A stretch of 64,000 bases of DNA from Oryzias latipes (taxonomy: Eukaryota; Chordata; Actinopteri; Beloniformes; Adrianichthyidae): NCBI RefSeq assembly GCF_002234675.1, contig NC_019864.2, positions 10,440,129 to 10,504,128 of the forward strand. The letters are read 5' to 3'. A model generated the notes under the pieces. It searched no databases. It had not been told where the DNA came from and worked only from the letters and a program-made list of their open reading frames with translations. A program made the position numbers and the translations under genes. This document shows, one piece after another, positions 54,201 to 64,000 of this stretch (the stretch's first letter is position 1; each line of letters begins with the position of its first letter).

Positions 54201-57200
54201 AGGCGGATGTAATCTGCGATCAGCTCTGCGAAACTGAAGGTGTCGTACGCAGCCTGGTCCTGGTGCAACTGCTCGATCTTGTCCTCCACCTCGGCCAGCT
54301 GGGACAGAGCTCGGGACAAGGCGGTGTTGTCCTCGGCGCTGCCCAGCATGGCTGCACTTTTGGCAAAGTTTGCTGTGTTCAACGACAACTCTGGAGGAGA
54401 TTTAAAAGACCTTAAGAATCGGGGGGGGGGTTGGTGGCATTTCACTACAGAAAAGAGAAATCCAAACCTTTTCTATGAACTACTAGTGATTCAACCAGAG
54501 CATGAAGCTTCCTGAAGTGCTGGTCTGCAGACTCCACCTCCTGGAGCTTCTCCTCAAACCACTGCAGGAAAACACATCGTCATCATCAACCAGCTGCGTC
54601 TGTGAGCCTCTGAATCCAACACAACACCTTTGCTTCAATTGGATCCACTTTGGTGGAACTTTTAAAGGACGGGGTTTTCCAGCTGGACTCACCGCGTCCG
54701 ACTCGTTCATCTTGATGGTCATTTTACTGACGGCATCCGTCGCTTTGTTGATCATTTTGAGGAAGCCGGCGCCGCTTAGAGTCTGTGTGCTGACCGCTCG
54801 GGGCAACTGGAGACATAAAACAGAGTCAGACGCTCTAAAAAGTTTGGGAAAGAGAGACAGTCGTTCGGTTTGATGAGAGTTAAAAACGAGGGTTTGGTAT
54901 TAAAGGACAGATACAGCGATTGATCAACTGAAGCGTACTTCATCCTTCTCCAGGAATTCACGGACATCGGGATCCTGGAGGAGCAGGGGGTGATTCACCA
55001 CCCTCTGAAGATACCTGTAGACACACAAGAAACAAACATAAAAAGGTATTCAATCACAGATCTTAGTCTGTGATTCCAGAGTTCATGACCTTCATCTTCT
55101 TTTACCTTTCCAAAGCACCTCGTCTTCGCTCGAGAAAGTCTGCCGAAGAGGAATCTTCTTTTCCCACCTTCACCTTGGTCATTCCTGCAGGACCCAACAC
55201 TCAGGATTAGAGAAATATGCATGAAGTGAGAGATGGAAAAGCCAGACACCCTTACCCAGAATGCTCTTCTCTGGGGGTGGAGGGACGATCAATCCATTTG
55301 GTCCATGTTTTTCGGAGAGTTTCTGGTAGAGGCCTAGGAAGTCGCTGAAGCGTCGCCGGACTGTGAACAGCTTGTTGCGGAACATTGGCAGTGTGGTCTA
55401 GGGAAAAAAAAAAGTTGTAAAAATTTACCTTGTCATCTTTTCTTTTTAAAACTCTCAAAGATGGAATTGGTTTAAAGACACACTCCGATGAAAGTCATTT
55501 TTGGTGTTTTTAACACATTCTTGTGGCATTTTTCTGACATAGATGAAGGAAAATTAGGCTTAAAACTGCATTTCTGAATATTTCTTTATTCAAATCGTTA
55601 AAAAAAGATCTCATTTGTGATGTAGAAAAATACATTGGGAGGGTCACAAGCTTCCTGCCATGCAACTGGAAGGGGAAGGGGGTTGCTGTGCACCAACAGT
55701 CCCACCCACAACTCAGAGGTGAATTTCTAATGAGCTGCTGCAGAAACTGTGCCCCAGAAAACAACACAGGTGTTTGGATTTAGCCTAAAAGCAGCAGAAC
55801 ACTTTAAAACGAGATCAAAAGACCAAAGTGGGTCTTTAAGAATTTGAGATGTTTCACAATAAGAGCACTTAATTTGAAAGAGGGTCATGGGAGGGGGGAG
55901 GGTCATGCATCAGATGTGAAAAAGTACAGTCCTGAAAAATGACAGATAAAAGAACCAAAAATCCAGCTTTACCTCTGTGGATACTTTGTAGGCCATGTAA
56001 GCGTTCATGCCGTCCCCTAAAAGACAACAAAGTGAAGTATTCTTAACATTTCTTTGTTTTTAAAGCTATGTTCACACGGCCATCGGAAATGCAAAAAAAG
56101 CTCGATGTGAATGCGTTTCAGGCTTCCGCCTTTGAAATTCTTCTGTTCACACACATTACGCAAGTTTCTACAAATGTTTTTGGGCTATCCGTACAAAACG
56201 AACATGCGTTGAAAGTTAAACTAGGTCACACTTGGGCTAATCCAGAATAGTGACTTATCTGGTGACTCCAGACATGACGGCGAGCTTGATGGCGTCTGGG
56301 TTTGTTTTTTTTAAATAAAGATAAACCGAGGTCGCTCTCCTGACATGACGGTGATCCATATCCGCCATTGCAAGGACGCTCCCAACGAACGGAACCATTT
56401 CATGCCCCAAAATTGCAAGATTTGCACCACTTCAACATTTTGCACCAAGCCTCTTTTAACTACAGGTGGCAGTCATGCGGTGGGAAACGGTAGAAAAAGA
56501 AGCCCCTCCCTGCTGGTCCAGTGTGGACACCAATCAGGGGTCTCAGAATCCAGGCCTCGAAGGCCAACCTGCCATTGAAGCTCCTTATTGGCTGAACCCA
56601 CCTGATCCAGGTAATCAGGCAGCGTTTCAGGAAAACCAGCAGGTCAGCCCTCCAGGCCTGGAGTTTGACACCCCTGGGCTAAACGCACGTGTAAGAACCG
56701 CCGTGTTCGTAGTTTTAGTCTTCACAGTGCAAACAACAGAGGCCTGCAGCCCCGCTGTCATCAACCAAACCTAAAGAGTTTCTTTCACACAGCAGCTTCA
56801 CAAAGTCACAGGAAACACAACCACTCACCAACTTTCTCAGGATCTTTGACAGAAACCAAAACGTCAAACTTGTCCTCCAGCTCTGCCTCTTCCTCATCTT
56901 CCAACTGAAAACCAAAGAAAGAAAATCTAGAAACATGTGTTTCCCACAAACACTTCTCCTACATAACTGCAATTCTGATTTAGGAAATGTCTGTAGGCAT
57001 GGATACAAAAAATAAAGCAGAATTCCCCTGCAGGTTCATCTTTGTCATATTTTATGATAAAAATGATGATATAAACAAATTCCCGGGACTTTCATCTTGG
57101 TTTGGTTTGTACCTCCTCCAGGGCAGCAGGCGGCGGCTTGGCCTGTCTGGCGGGGGCTGAAAGAGAGGAGGAAGAGGAGGAAGCAGATGGCTTGGATGTT

Positions 57201-60200
57201 TCTTCGTTCTTCCTGCTGCTCCGTGGACTGTCTAGAGAAAGCTCCACTGTGGCCTCTGATGAGCAGAAACAGGAAAAAAAAAAAAAACGAACATAAAAGT
57301 GAAAGAGGGAAGGGTTGGTGTGGTTAACAAAATCCGTTTATGATTGTATACTTCCTGAAACAAGACAACCTAAAAGAGTTCCCACTTCAAACCACATTTA
57401 TCGAAGCTGAAGAAGATGGAAAAGAATGGTGACTTTGTAAATAAATAAAGCACCCACCAGTAAATAAGTCCTCCTCAGAGTGCACTCCATTGGCCTTGGA
57501 GTTGACAGTGTTGCTGGTTCTTGGCACCGTGGTGGCAGCTTCCTCTGTGAAGATATCTGCAGGTTCGGTGGGTTTGGAGAATGCTGGCCCAGCAGCTTTG
57601 GCTGTGCTGGACTTCCCTTCATTCTCTGTGGTCTTCTTGGACATGGCTCCCAGCGGCTCGCCGAACAGGTCCTCGTCAGGTTCCCCGAAGAGTCCTTTTT
57701 CAGGCCGACTGCTGGCTTTGCTCTGTGGTGCTCCTGTGAAAATGTCGCTGCCGTCGTCTTCAAACAGGTCAACTACAGCACTGCTGGGTTTTTTGGGATC
57801 TGCGGCTGGAGTGTCACCGAGAATCTGAGCTAAAGGGTCGATTACTTTTCCCCCGACGCGTGGCGGCTGTACATCGTTGTCGAGGTTGATAATCGGAGCA
57901 GCGGAGGAGGAACCCGTTTTTTCACCTGGTAGATCCGGACCGCCACTGGACGCCTCACCTGAATCGGCTTTGACAGAAGCCTCGACTTCCACCTTTTGCG
58001 TTTCACTTCCCAGTATGTCAAAAAACTCATCCGACGGCTCAGGGGAAGAGATTTCTGCTGCGTCTCTACTTTCTGCATCTAGGTTGTTGGTCAGGTCCAC
58101 AAATTCTTCGGGGGATGAGCTGGCTGCACTCTTCTCCGTTTGGCTGCTTGGAGGCCCGACTGAGAGATCCTCCATGAGGTCGCTGGCCTGACTGTCGGGG
58201 GAAGTTGGGGTGTCCTGTTTGGTCAAAGGAGTATTGCTCTGAAGACAAACATAAAAATCACTGTTAGTCCATACCTGCACTATGAAAGTGAATACGATTT
58301 TTCTTTTTCAGTTAGAAAAATAGGTTACGTTTTTTATGAAGGAATATTTTAGAAGCAAGAGAGAAAAAGTGGTTAAAACTTTATCTACTGCAGAAAGCCT
58401 GAATTCAACTACTCAATGCTGATAGTGCCCCCTTTAGGCCAAAGAAGGAGTAGAACGTTCAGAGTACTGAGAGACTGAAGTATTTACATCAGATTGAGGT
58501 TTTTTGTTTGTTTGTTTGTTTGTTTGTTTGTAAACAAAAAACAATGTTAGCAATACCAAATTATTTTTTGTATTTGTTTAGCCTTATATTTTTACTATAA
58601 TGTTAGATATTAACCCTAAACAAAAGCATAAAAGCTCAGAATCTCAAGGACTCAAGGAGTATTTTATAGCCATTTTCAGTGAACAGGGCAGTTTCACAAT
58701 CAGTCCCAACCTCAGAATATAGTAAAGCGTGCAGCAGCTAGCAAGCTCATGAGGCTGCCGTGGATTCCGTTTATTTCTTAGAAATGTAGCTGTAAAAGGT
58801 TTTGATGTTCATACTATTCTCTGGTAGGAAGCCTTGGCCTTTGACACAAAGATCATTGTGATGTGGGGTTTCCCCACACCCAACAGTCAGGGATCATTTA
58901 ACTGGCACGTTCAAATTCTTTTGATCTTTTCCAAACGTTTATGCTAATATACGATTTGTGTGATCCATGCTCATTTTTTTCCTGTTTGAAAACAATTTCA
59001 GACAACTCTACTGCATACCAGTATGTTTCCATTGGAAGTGAAACACATTAACACTAAATTTAAGAAGGATTTATTATTTTATGACATCACACCAGGTTTA
59101 GTATGGGCCCATGGAAAGGTTTTTCTTTATTTTTACTCTCTCATTATTCAAAAGACATTATTCTGAATTTCTTCTTATTGTTGTTTTGTATTACATAAAT
59201 CATATCAAACCAAAATGAACACGTGAACAAAAAATAATCATAACAATCACAACCAAATTGTGGGGAAAGTGAACCGTTGCATCCCTAATACAAATACTCA
59301 CATAACTACGATAGTTGTGAATCTGGATAATGTTGATTCTTTGAACTATATATTTATCAGGTTGTGTTAGGAAACCGATTTTATGAATTACAACATTTGT
59401 TTCCAGTCTATGCACATATTTGGCCAGGGGAATTATGGGACATTCTAAACCTCCAAGTGGCAACACTAAAAATGGATTTTAAAGATTAACTAGAGTACGA
59501 CTTATTTTCATATTTCTTAACAACTTCAGTGATTGATTTAAGGAAATTATGGAATTCATCCACTTCTTTGGGTCTATGTTATTTTAACATTGCATTACTA
59601 AACAATATACTTTTACAGTTTTTCAATAGTGCAAGTTTTCAATTTCATCTGATCCAATGTAGGAGATCATTGATTAACAAGTTTATACATCAAATTGTTG
59701 AAAGAGGTCTGCTTCGTTTGTTGGAGCTCATTTGGAAGATTAATCAATTTTGATGCATCAAATCCAATATTTTACCTTCCTTTAAAAGTGATTCTTGTTT
59801 TTTTTTTAATTTAAGACAAAAAAAGCTTTTAGATGATTTTAATTTAAAAGAAATTCAATTAGAAAAAGCTTGACTCTAATTTATCTCAATTTTCTGAGAA
59901 AAGTAATCAAATAAAACTGGTTTTGAACAGAAATCGGGAAAATATCTGTTTAATTGGATCATGGACTCAAATCAAAATCAAATTTGGATTTTGGCAAGGA
60001 TTACCAGCCCTTTTTTAAGCAATTGATCTATTAGTAAACAATGATGCTAACTTGTTTTTGTTCTATTTCTCCAGTTGCACAAAAAGTCAAGTGTGGTTAA
60101 GTGGATTAGCACATCTTGGCAGAGGTTGGGCCACCCTGCCATTTGCAACCATTACTTTAGCCGTGAGCTCAGTTCAGAGAAACATTGGAAACTGCTGACT

Positions 60201-61081
60201 AAGCAGACTAATGTCCTCCATGCAGCTCTGAGTAAACGCAGAAAAAGCCAAAGGCAGCAACTTCCAATCTGCCCTGTGAACTTTGAGGGAAAACATCCGG
60301 GTTTAGACCATGTGACCTATGCGTGCTCACATGACAGGAGGCAGCTTCAGCAAACTTTCTATTCTCATTCAAAAGCACTGAATGACAATAACAAAAGAAA
60401 ACACAAAACCGAGACATCTGCGTGTCAACCACAACTTCAACCACAATAAGCCCATGCTCTGCAAACTTCAGGTTTCCCCCCCACGCGTGGCCTCCCCAGT
60501 GTAGAGCCTGCACACCCAGAATCAGAGTTATTCAGTTATTTTTACGCGAACCATCTTCTTTAGATGCGGTTTGTAGATACAAATCGAATGGAAAGCGGTA
60601 AAAACAATGCACCTTTAAGAATGAAATTACCTGAAATGTTTGCAAAATTTCTGCTTAATCAAGTGACGCGGGGCACGTCGGGTAGTTTCCACCACTGAAA
60701 CTCGAAAACCGCCCAAAGAATTCGCATGAATGCTTTGCTAACACGCGCAACCAAAACCCAAACTGCATAAAAAACGTTTTAATCTGAGATTCTGGTCATG
60801 CTAACTCACAAAACACGACAAAAGTTTGACCAAAACTATCCAATTAGCTTCTCACGGAGACGTTACCTCCCTGCTGACAGTTGGTATCCTTTAGCCAAAT
60901 CAGAGGCGGGATAGCTAACATGATAAGGAGCGCGAGCTCCTTTGACACGTACCGCGCTCATAAACAGCTCCTCTCCGTCGTCTTCGTCACTGTCTCGACC
61001 ACCAACTTCTTCAGAATCCAGCACATCTTGGTCCTCGGTGTCGGGAAAAGGAGGAGGACTCCGCTCCGAACTGGACGCCAT
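51208..61081 (-). CDS. snx1: Sorting nexin 1, complete, long N-terminus
   Basis: PX-BAR protein of the ESCPE-1 coat that binds endosomal phosphoinositides, tubulates membrane and exports cargo with SNX5/6 and retromer/SNX27. Minus-strand coding exons: 61081-60953, 58238-57458, 57255-57113, 56904-56829, 56016-55973, 55397-55256, 55184-55106, 55014-54939, 54806-54693, 54561-54468, 54390-54185, 54083-53940, 51621-51541, 51459-51388, 51258-51208; 2232 nt, 743 aa versus about 522 in human. Order: acidic N-terminus (1-350); PX domain about 370-490 with [20 protein letters not shown] and [10 protein letters not shown]; linker [23 protein letters not shown] domain with [49 protein letters not shown] and [19 protein letters not shown]; end [14 protein letters not shown]. 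The extra length is almost all in exon 2 (781 nt). Phases agree at every junction. Paralogue a or b not decided. Confidence 0.96.
51985..53690. repeat. Minisatellite in snx1 intron 12
   Basis: Tandem array, best preserved 52040-53455, of a 23-base unit (caaccttactaacaactaga plus aaa) and a 30-base version with an added caaccaa. Roughly 50 units. The 23-base form dominates at 52040-52620 and the 30-base form at 52740-53455. Both edges decay into diverged units (51985-52040, 53455-53690). It fills most of the 2.3 kb intron between 51622 and 53939. Confidence 0.97.
55480..55835. mobile_element. TTAA-family copy with both ends, snx1 intron 5
   Basis: Best complete copy: left edge tttaaagacacactccgatg, right edge caaagtgggtctttaag. 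The ends are inverted (agac(a/c)cact) and bounded by TTAA on both sides. The body holds the shared words cttgtggcatttttctgaca, cagtcccacccacaactcag, aggtgaatttctaatgagct and ccccagaaaacaacacagg. No coding capacity. Confidence 0.85.
56535..56676. mobile_element. 142-bp hAT-type MITE in snx1 intron 4
   Basis: Ends caggggtctcagaatccagg and ggcctggagtttgacacccc then tg; inverted repeats of about 20 bases. It lies inside or beside a further repeat that starts near 56064 (gctatgttcacacggcc). Confidence 0.75.
57458..58238 (-). other. snx1: snx1 exon 2, enlarged acidic exon with DLF/DIF motifs
   Basis: A single 781-base exon encodes about 260 residues of low-complexity S/E/D/P-rich chain. It has repeated acidic-hydrophobic motifs: [55 protein letters not shown]; exon 1 adds GEELFMSA. 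Human SNX1 has two such motifs (DIFTG and DLFAD). The exon has intact frame, GT-AG borders and correct phase, so it is read as real coding sequence. Confidence 0.9.
58503..58531. repeat. GTTT microsatellite in snx1 intron 1
   Basis: About seven TTTG units. Confidence 0.95.
58532..60952. other. snx1: snx1 intron 1, remainder
   Basis: AT-rich sequence with several short open frames (59529, 60075) of no recognised content. No exon was found between 58239 and 60952; exon 1 joins exon 2 in phase 0. Confidence 0.6.
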
Positions 61082-61409
61082 CTTCAGTTCGTTCTTTCTT
61101 TTTCTTAAAGAAAAAAGAAAAGGAAAAAGGGGGGAGGCTTCCTGGCCTAATTGACGTGTCGTCCTGGGTTAGCTGCCAAAGGTTCCCCTCAACTAAACCA
61201 AACGGACCAGCGAAGGAGGACGGACGTCGCTCAGGAGCCGCTGCTGCTCTTTTACTTCCTGGTCCTCCTTCTCTCCTCGCCAAGCTAGCTTCAGCGTTAG
61301 CCTGCTAACAGCCGCTGGAGTTATGGGATCCCGGCGGCAGCAGCAGCAGCTGGGGTCCCGTTGAGGCCGGCTAATTAGTCGGTGTCTCGATCAGCGACGA
61401 CCTGTCAGG
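61082..61409. promoter_or_regulatory. Divergent promoter of snx1 and the right-edge gene
   Basis: Only 328 bases separate the two start codons, on opposite strands. The stretch is GC-richer than its surroundings, has no TATA box, and contains ttacttcctgg (ETS core on the minus strand) at 61253-61263. A shared housekeeping-type promoter is inferred. Confidence 0.6.
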
Positions 61410-64000
61410 ATGTCCCGGCACTTGGATACAGGAGACGTGGACGCGCGACGGCCTCTGCTCCCCGGAGATCAGCTGGATTCCAGCGTGCTGGACTCTGATG
61501 AAGGTAAACCCACCATCACAACATCAGTAGATCAGTGACTTTCATTCACATCCAAACAGATAGGTGCAACATTTTACAAAATAAAAGTTTTGCCAGCAAA
61601 TATATACTACCATATACTCTTTTTTTTTAACATCATATCCTGAATAATAATTAACTTTTTGTGTTTGTTTTTACAAAAACAAAAATTATTTCAGATGCAG
61701 TGGTGGGACAGTAGTTTGCATCCATCATGATTGTTTTTCTCACATTAAAATGCTTTAGATTTAGGAGTGTAAGGATTATTCAATGAATTGATTTAACCAA
61801 CCAGATCGATTCAAGTTAAGTTGGTAATTAAATCAAATTACCATACAAGATGAAAAAAAAAATCCTTTCAAAATAAAATAAATCAATTATATTGACATTG
61901 GAAAATAGCTTTTCGATTATGACATGGTGCGTTTATTTTACTGTAACGTAAAAATGATCAAGTGTCATCACAGCGAACAACACAGATGTGATGGCAGCAA
62001 AAAATGAAGTCATCATTCCAGTCCAAATTTGAATTCAGCAAAGTCATGTACATACAGTACATGCAAACAAAACAGTATTCTAATAATGTTTTGTTTGCAT
62101 GATGTTGATGTGGAAAAACAACAGTGGGCTGAACTTTAGGGACCAAAAACATGAATGGATTTGACATTAATTCTTGTTTACTTATTTGTTTGTACACATA
62201 TTTAAATGACACCTAATTTTAATGCAAGGAATCAGAAAAAAAACAGTCCCACTGGTTGAATCTTTGGCTGAAAGATGTCCTGGAGTGATTTTAGGTCAGT
62301 GAATCGGACCGTTCAAAATGAACTAATAGACTATGAATCACTTGTATTGGACTTGAAGGAATATATTGTCAACATCCTGTTGCAATACATGCAACAACTG
62401 AGAAGACTTTATGGTGAAGTGGTGAAATTCAGCACATTTTCAGTCGTTTTAGGTTCGCAAAAGACCACACAATGGCGTCTAAAATCATTTGGCTCAGAGA
62501 AAGTCAGAGTAAAAGGATTCTACCATTAGAGAAAAACTAGGCAACTAACTGCCCTGTTGGGTGGATACAGGCTGTCTGCCAGTGAAAAATGGGCAAATCT
62601 GTGCGCATGTGGATCACACGACATATCAAGGTTGTAGACCCCTTTGGTAGCCAGCAGAGCGCAAATGTTCAACACACGTTTTTTTTCTTTCTGCCATGCT
62701 GCGAGCACCAGCGTATAGTGAACACTTCAACGACATTCAAGGTTTAAGTAAGGGGAGAATAGATGAGCCTCAGGCACATTGTATGGATCCAGGACATCTT
62801 TAGCCAAAACGTCAACCTGTGTGACTCAGAGATGAATACCTGGTACTGAACAGAGCAGGTCAAGTTCTCCAGATTCCTGGTATTTCCTGCAAATAATCAA
62901 GTGTAAATGAAATATGATTACAAACAAACAAGTAAACAAGAATTAATGTCAAATCCATTCACATTTGCGCTTCATTAAGTTCAGCTCACTGTTGTTTTTC
63001 CACATAACAATAATTCAAAGGGAACTTTACACATTCTGTGTGGTCGCATGTCTTTGCTAAATTCAAAGTGTTTCCACACATTGGACTGGAATGATGAATT
63101 GATCATCTTTTGCTGTCATCACATGTGAGTTTTCTGCTGTGATGCAGTTATAGTAAAATGAACGTACCACGTCTCAATCCAAATGCTATTTTCCAACACC
63201 AATTATGAATTTATCTTATTTTGAAATGATTTTTTACAGATTACTTGATTTGATTACCAGCTTGCCTCAGACACATTGATCTGGTTGGATAACATGTAAT
63301 TCATCTGTTAACCGTTACACCACTAATGTGCACTGTGCAAGGGGCCACTTAGAACTGTTGACGTCCTGGGTTCTCATAACGCGACCAGTTTAGAGCTGAA
63401 TCATTGAAGCAGCTCACTTGTGTAAGCCTGGGTGAGGAGTTTGTGTTTAGCAAAAAATCCATGCAAATCCCATATCTGTGGGGTCTGAAGGGTCACAGCC
63501 ACGAGTTGAAGTAACCGGGTCACGCAGAGTTACCTAAAGCGTCAGTCTGATCATTCATCTAATGTAAAAGTGTTTCCAGTGGGTTTTTAACTATGATTTT
63601 GCTGTTCTTAACCAAAATGTAAAAATTAATTAACCAGTAGTTCATTAGAAAGGCAGGACTGTTGGCCAAGTCCACCTGCTTCCCATCATCCCACTAGCTT
63701 ATAGCCCCTCACACCCCAACCTAACATGTTAAAACCCCCAAAAGCAGTTTTGATTGGAATGGGTCTCTAAGTCACTTACTATACATGAATGCCGTCTTGG
63801 AAGCAATTGAATTGGAACACACTCAATTCTGAAAACGTAAGGTAATTTTTTTTAAAGAAAATTCTCCACAGTCGCAACCTGGAAGCAGAGCAAGGTTAGT
63901 TGCAGTTAGTTACATGGCATTCTGCATGTGTGCATGCAAGCTTTTTTTCTCTAAATAAATGTGTTTGTTTTCCTTCTTTTAAGGTGAAATCATTTTTGAG
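61410..64000 (+). CDS. Unidentified gene, exon 1 and start of exon 2 (partial)
   Basis: Exon 1, 61410-61503, encodes MSRHLDTGDVDARRPLLPGD followed by QLDSSVLDSDE. It ends GATGAAG|gtaaac, a good donor. At 63984 the sequence tccttcttttaag|GTGAAATC is a good acceptor, and the joined frame continues DSDE-GEIIFE to the window edge. I take this as the second exon with intron 1 of 2.48 kb. The N-terminus is acidic with an RRPLLPG element resembling a dileucine sorting signal, as found on the cytosolic tails of many membrane proteins, but this is only suggestive. I do not recognise the protein. It shares its promoter region with snx1. Confidence 0.65.
61755..63325. mobile_element. Foldback element with ~430-bp inverted arms
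   Basis: Left arm about 61755-62215, right arm about 62900-63325. Reverse-complement matches include gtggaaaaacaacagtg, gctgaactt, tggatttgacattaattctt, gtttactt, catcattccagtccaa, ttggaaaatagc and ccaaccagatc. The outer ends read ggagtgtaaggatta and, inverted, agtggtgtaacggtta, similar to known fish foldback/hAT elements. The middle 62216-62899 is unlike the arms and has no recognised protein. Sits wholly in intron 1 of the right-edge gene. Confidence 0.8.
63600..63780. mobile_element. TTAA-family fragment near right edge
   Basis: Contains agcttatagcccctcacacc followed by ccaacctaacat, shared with 26715-26745, and ends gattggaatgggtctctaag like other right ends. Confidence 0.6.

Noticed and set aside
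60075-60449. 124-codon plus-strand frame in snx1 intron 1
   Set aside because: No domain, no splice or promoter support, lies antisense in an intron.

Overview
The window is nuclear DNA of a ray-finned fish. Five recognisable vertebrate genes have short GT-AG exons in AT-rich introns, and both introns and spacers are packed with fish-type DNA transposons and LINE tails. The repeat content looks compatible with a medaka-like (atherinomorph) teleost, but the exact species cannot be set from the sequence alone. No rRNA, tRNA, CRISPR array or prokaryotic feature was seen.

Layout, left to right. (1) 4825-8107, minus: first two coding exons of crabp1 (retinoic-acid carrier); its last exons must lie beyond the left edge. 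(2) 14080-19460, plus: complete wdr61/skic8, 10 coding exons, 305 aa. It is divergent from crabp1. (3) 19654-21726: two inverted copies of a small TA-flanked MITE with a truncated Tc1 transposon between them. (4) 23081-25112, minus: slc25a44, three coding exons, 319 aa, a mitochondrial branched-chain amino acid carrier. (5) 29229-47520, plus: complete ireb2 (IRP2), 22 coding exons, 990 aa, with the IRP2-specific cysteine-bearing insert. (6) 51208-61081, minus: complete snx1, 15 coding exons, 743 aa, with a very large N-terminal exon carrying many DLF/DIF motifs and a ~1.5 kb minisatellite in an intron. (7) 61410 to the right edge, plus: the first exon and start of the second exon of an unidentified gene sharing a ~330 bp divergent promoter with snx1.

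Gene orientation alternates (- + - + - +), so the window is a series of head-to-head and tail-to-tail pairs: crabp1/wdr61 divergent, wdr61/slc25a44 convergent, slc25a44/ireb2 divergent, ireb2/snx1 convergent, snx1/right-edge gene divergent. The crabp1-wdr61 divergent pair and the closeness of ireb2 match the human 15q25 neighbourhood as I know it; slc25a44 and snx1 come from other human locations. The genes do not form one pathway.

The most noteworthy items are the multiplied acidic DLF/DIF motifs in the snx1 N-terminus, the intronic minisatellite whose units carry splice-site-like words on the snx1 sense strand, a TTAA-flanked non-autonomous transposon family with many copies here, a foldback element with ~430 bp arms, a nested transposon with both target duplications still visible, and several perfect hairpins. 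All exon limits were set by eye from splice consensus, reading-frame phase and similarity to remembered vertebrate proteins; the summed exon lengths are divisible by three for each complete gene.
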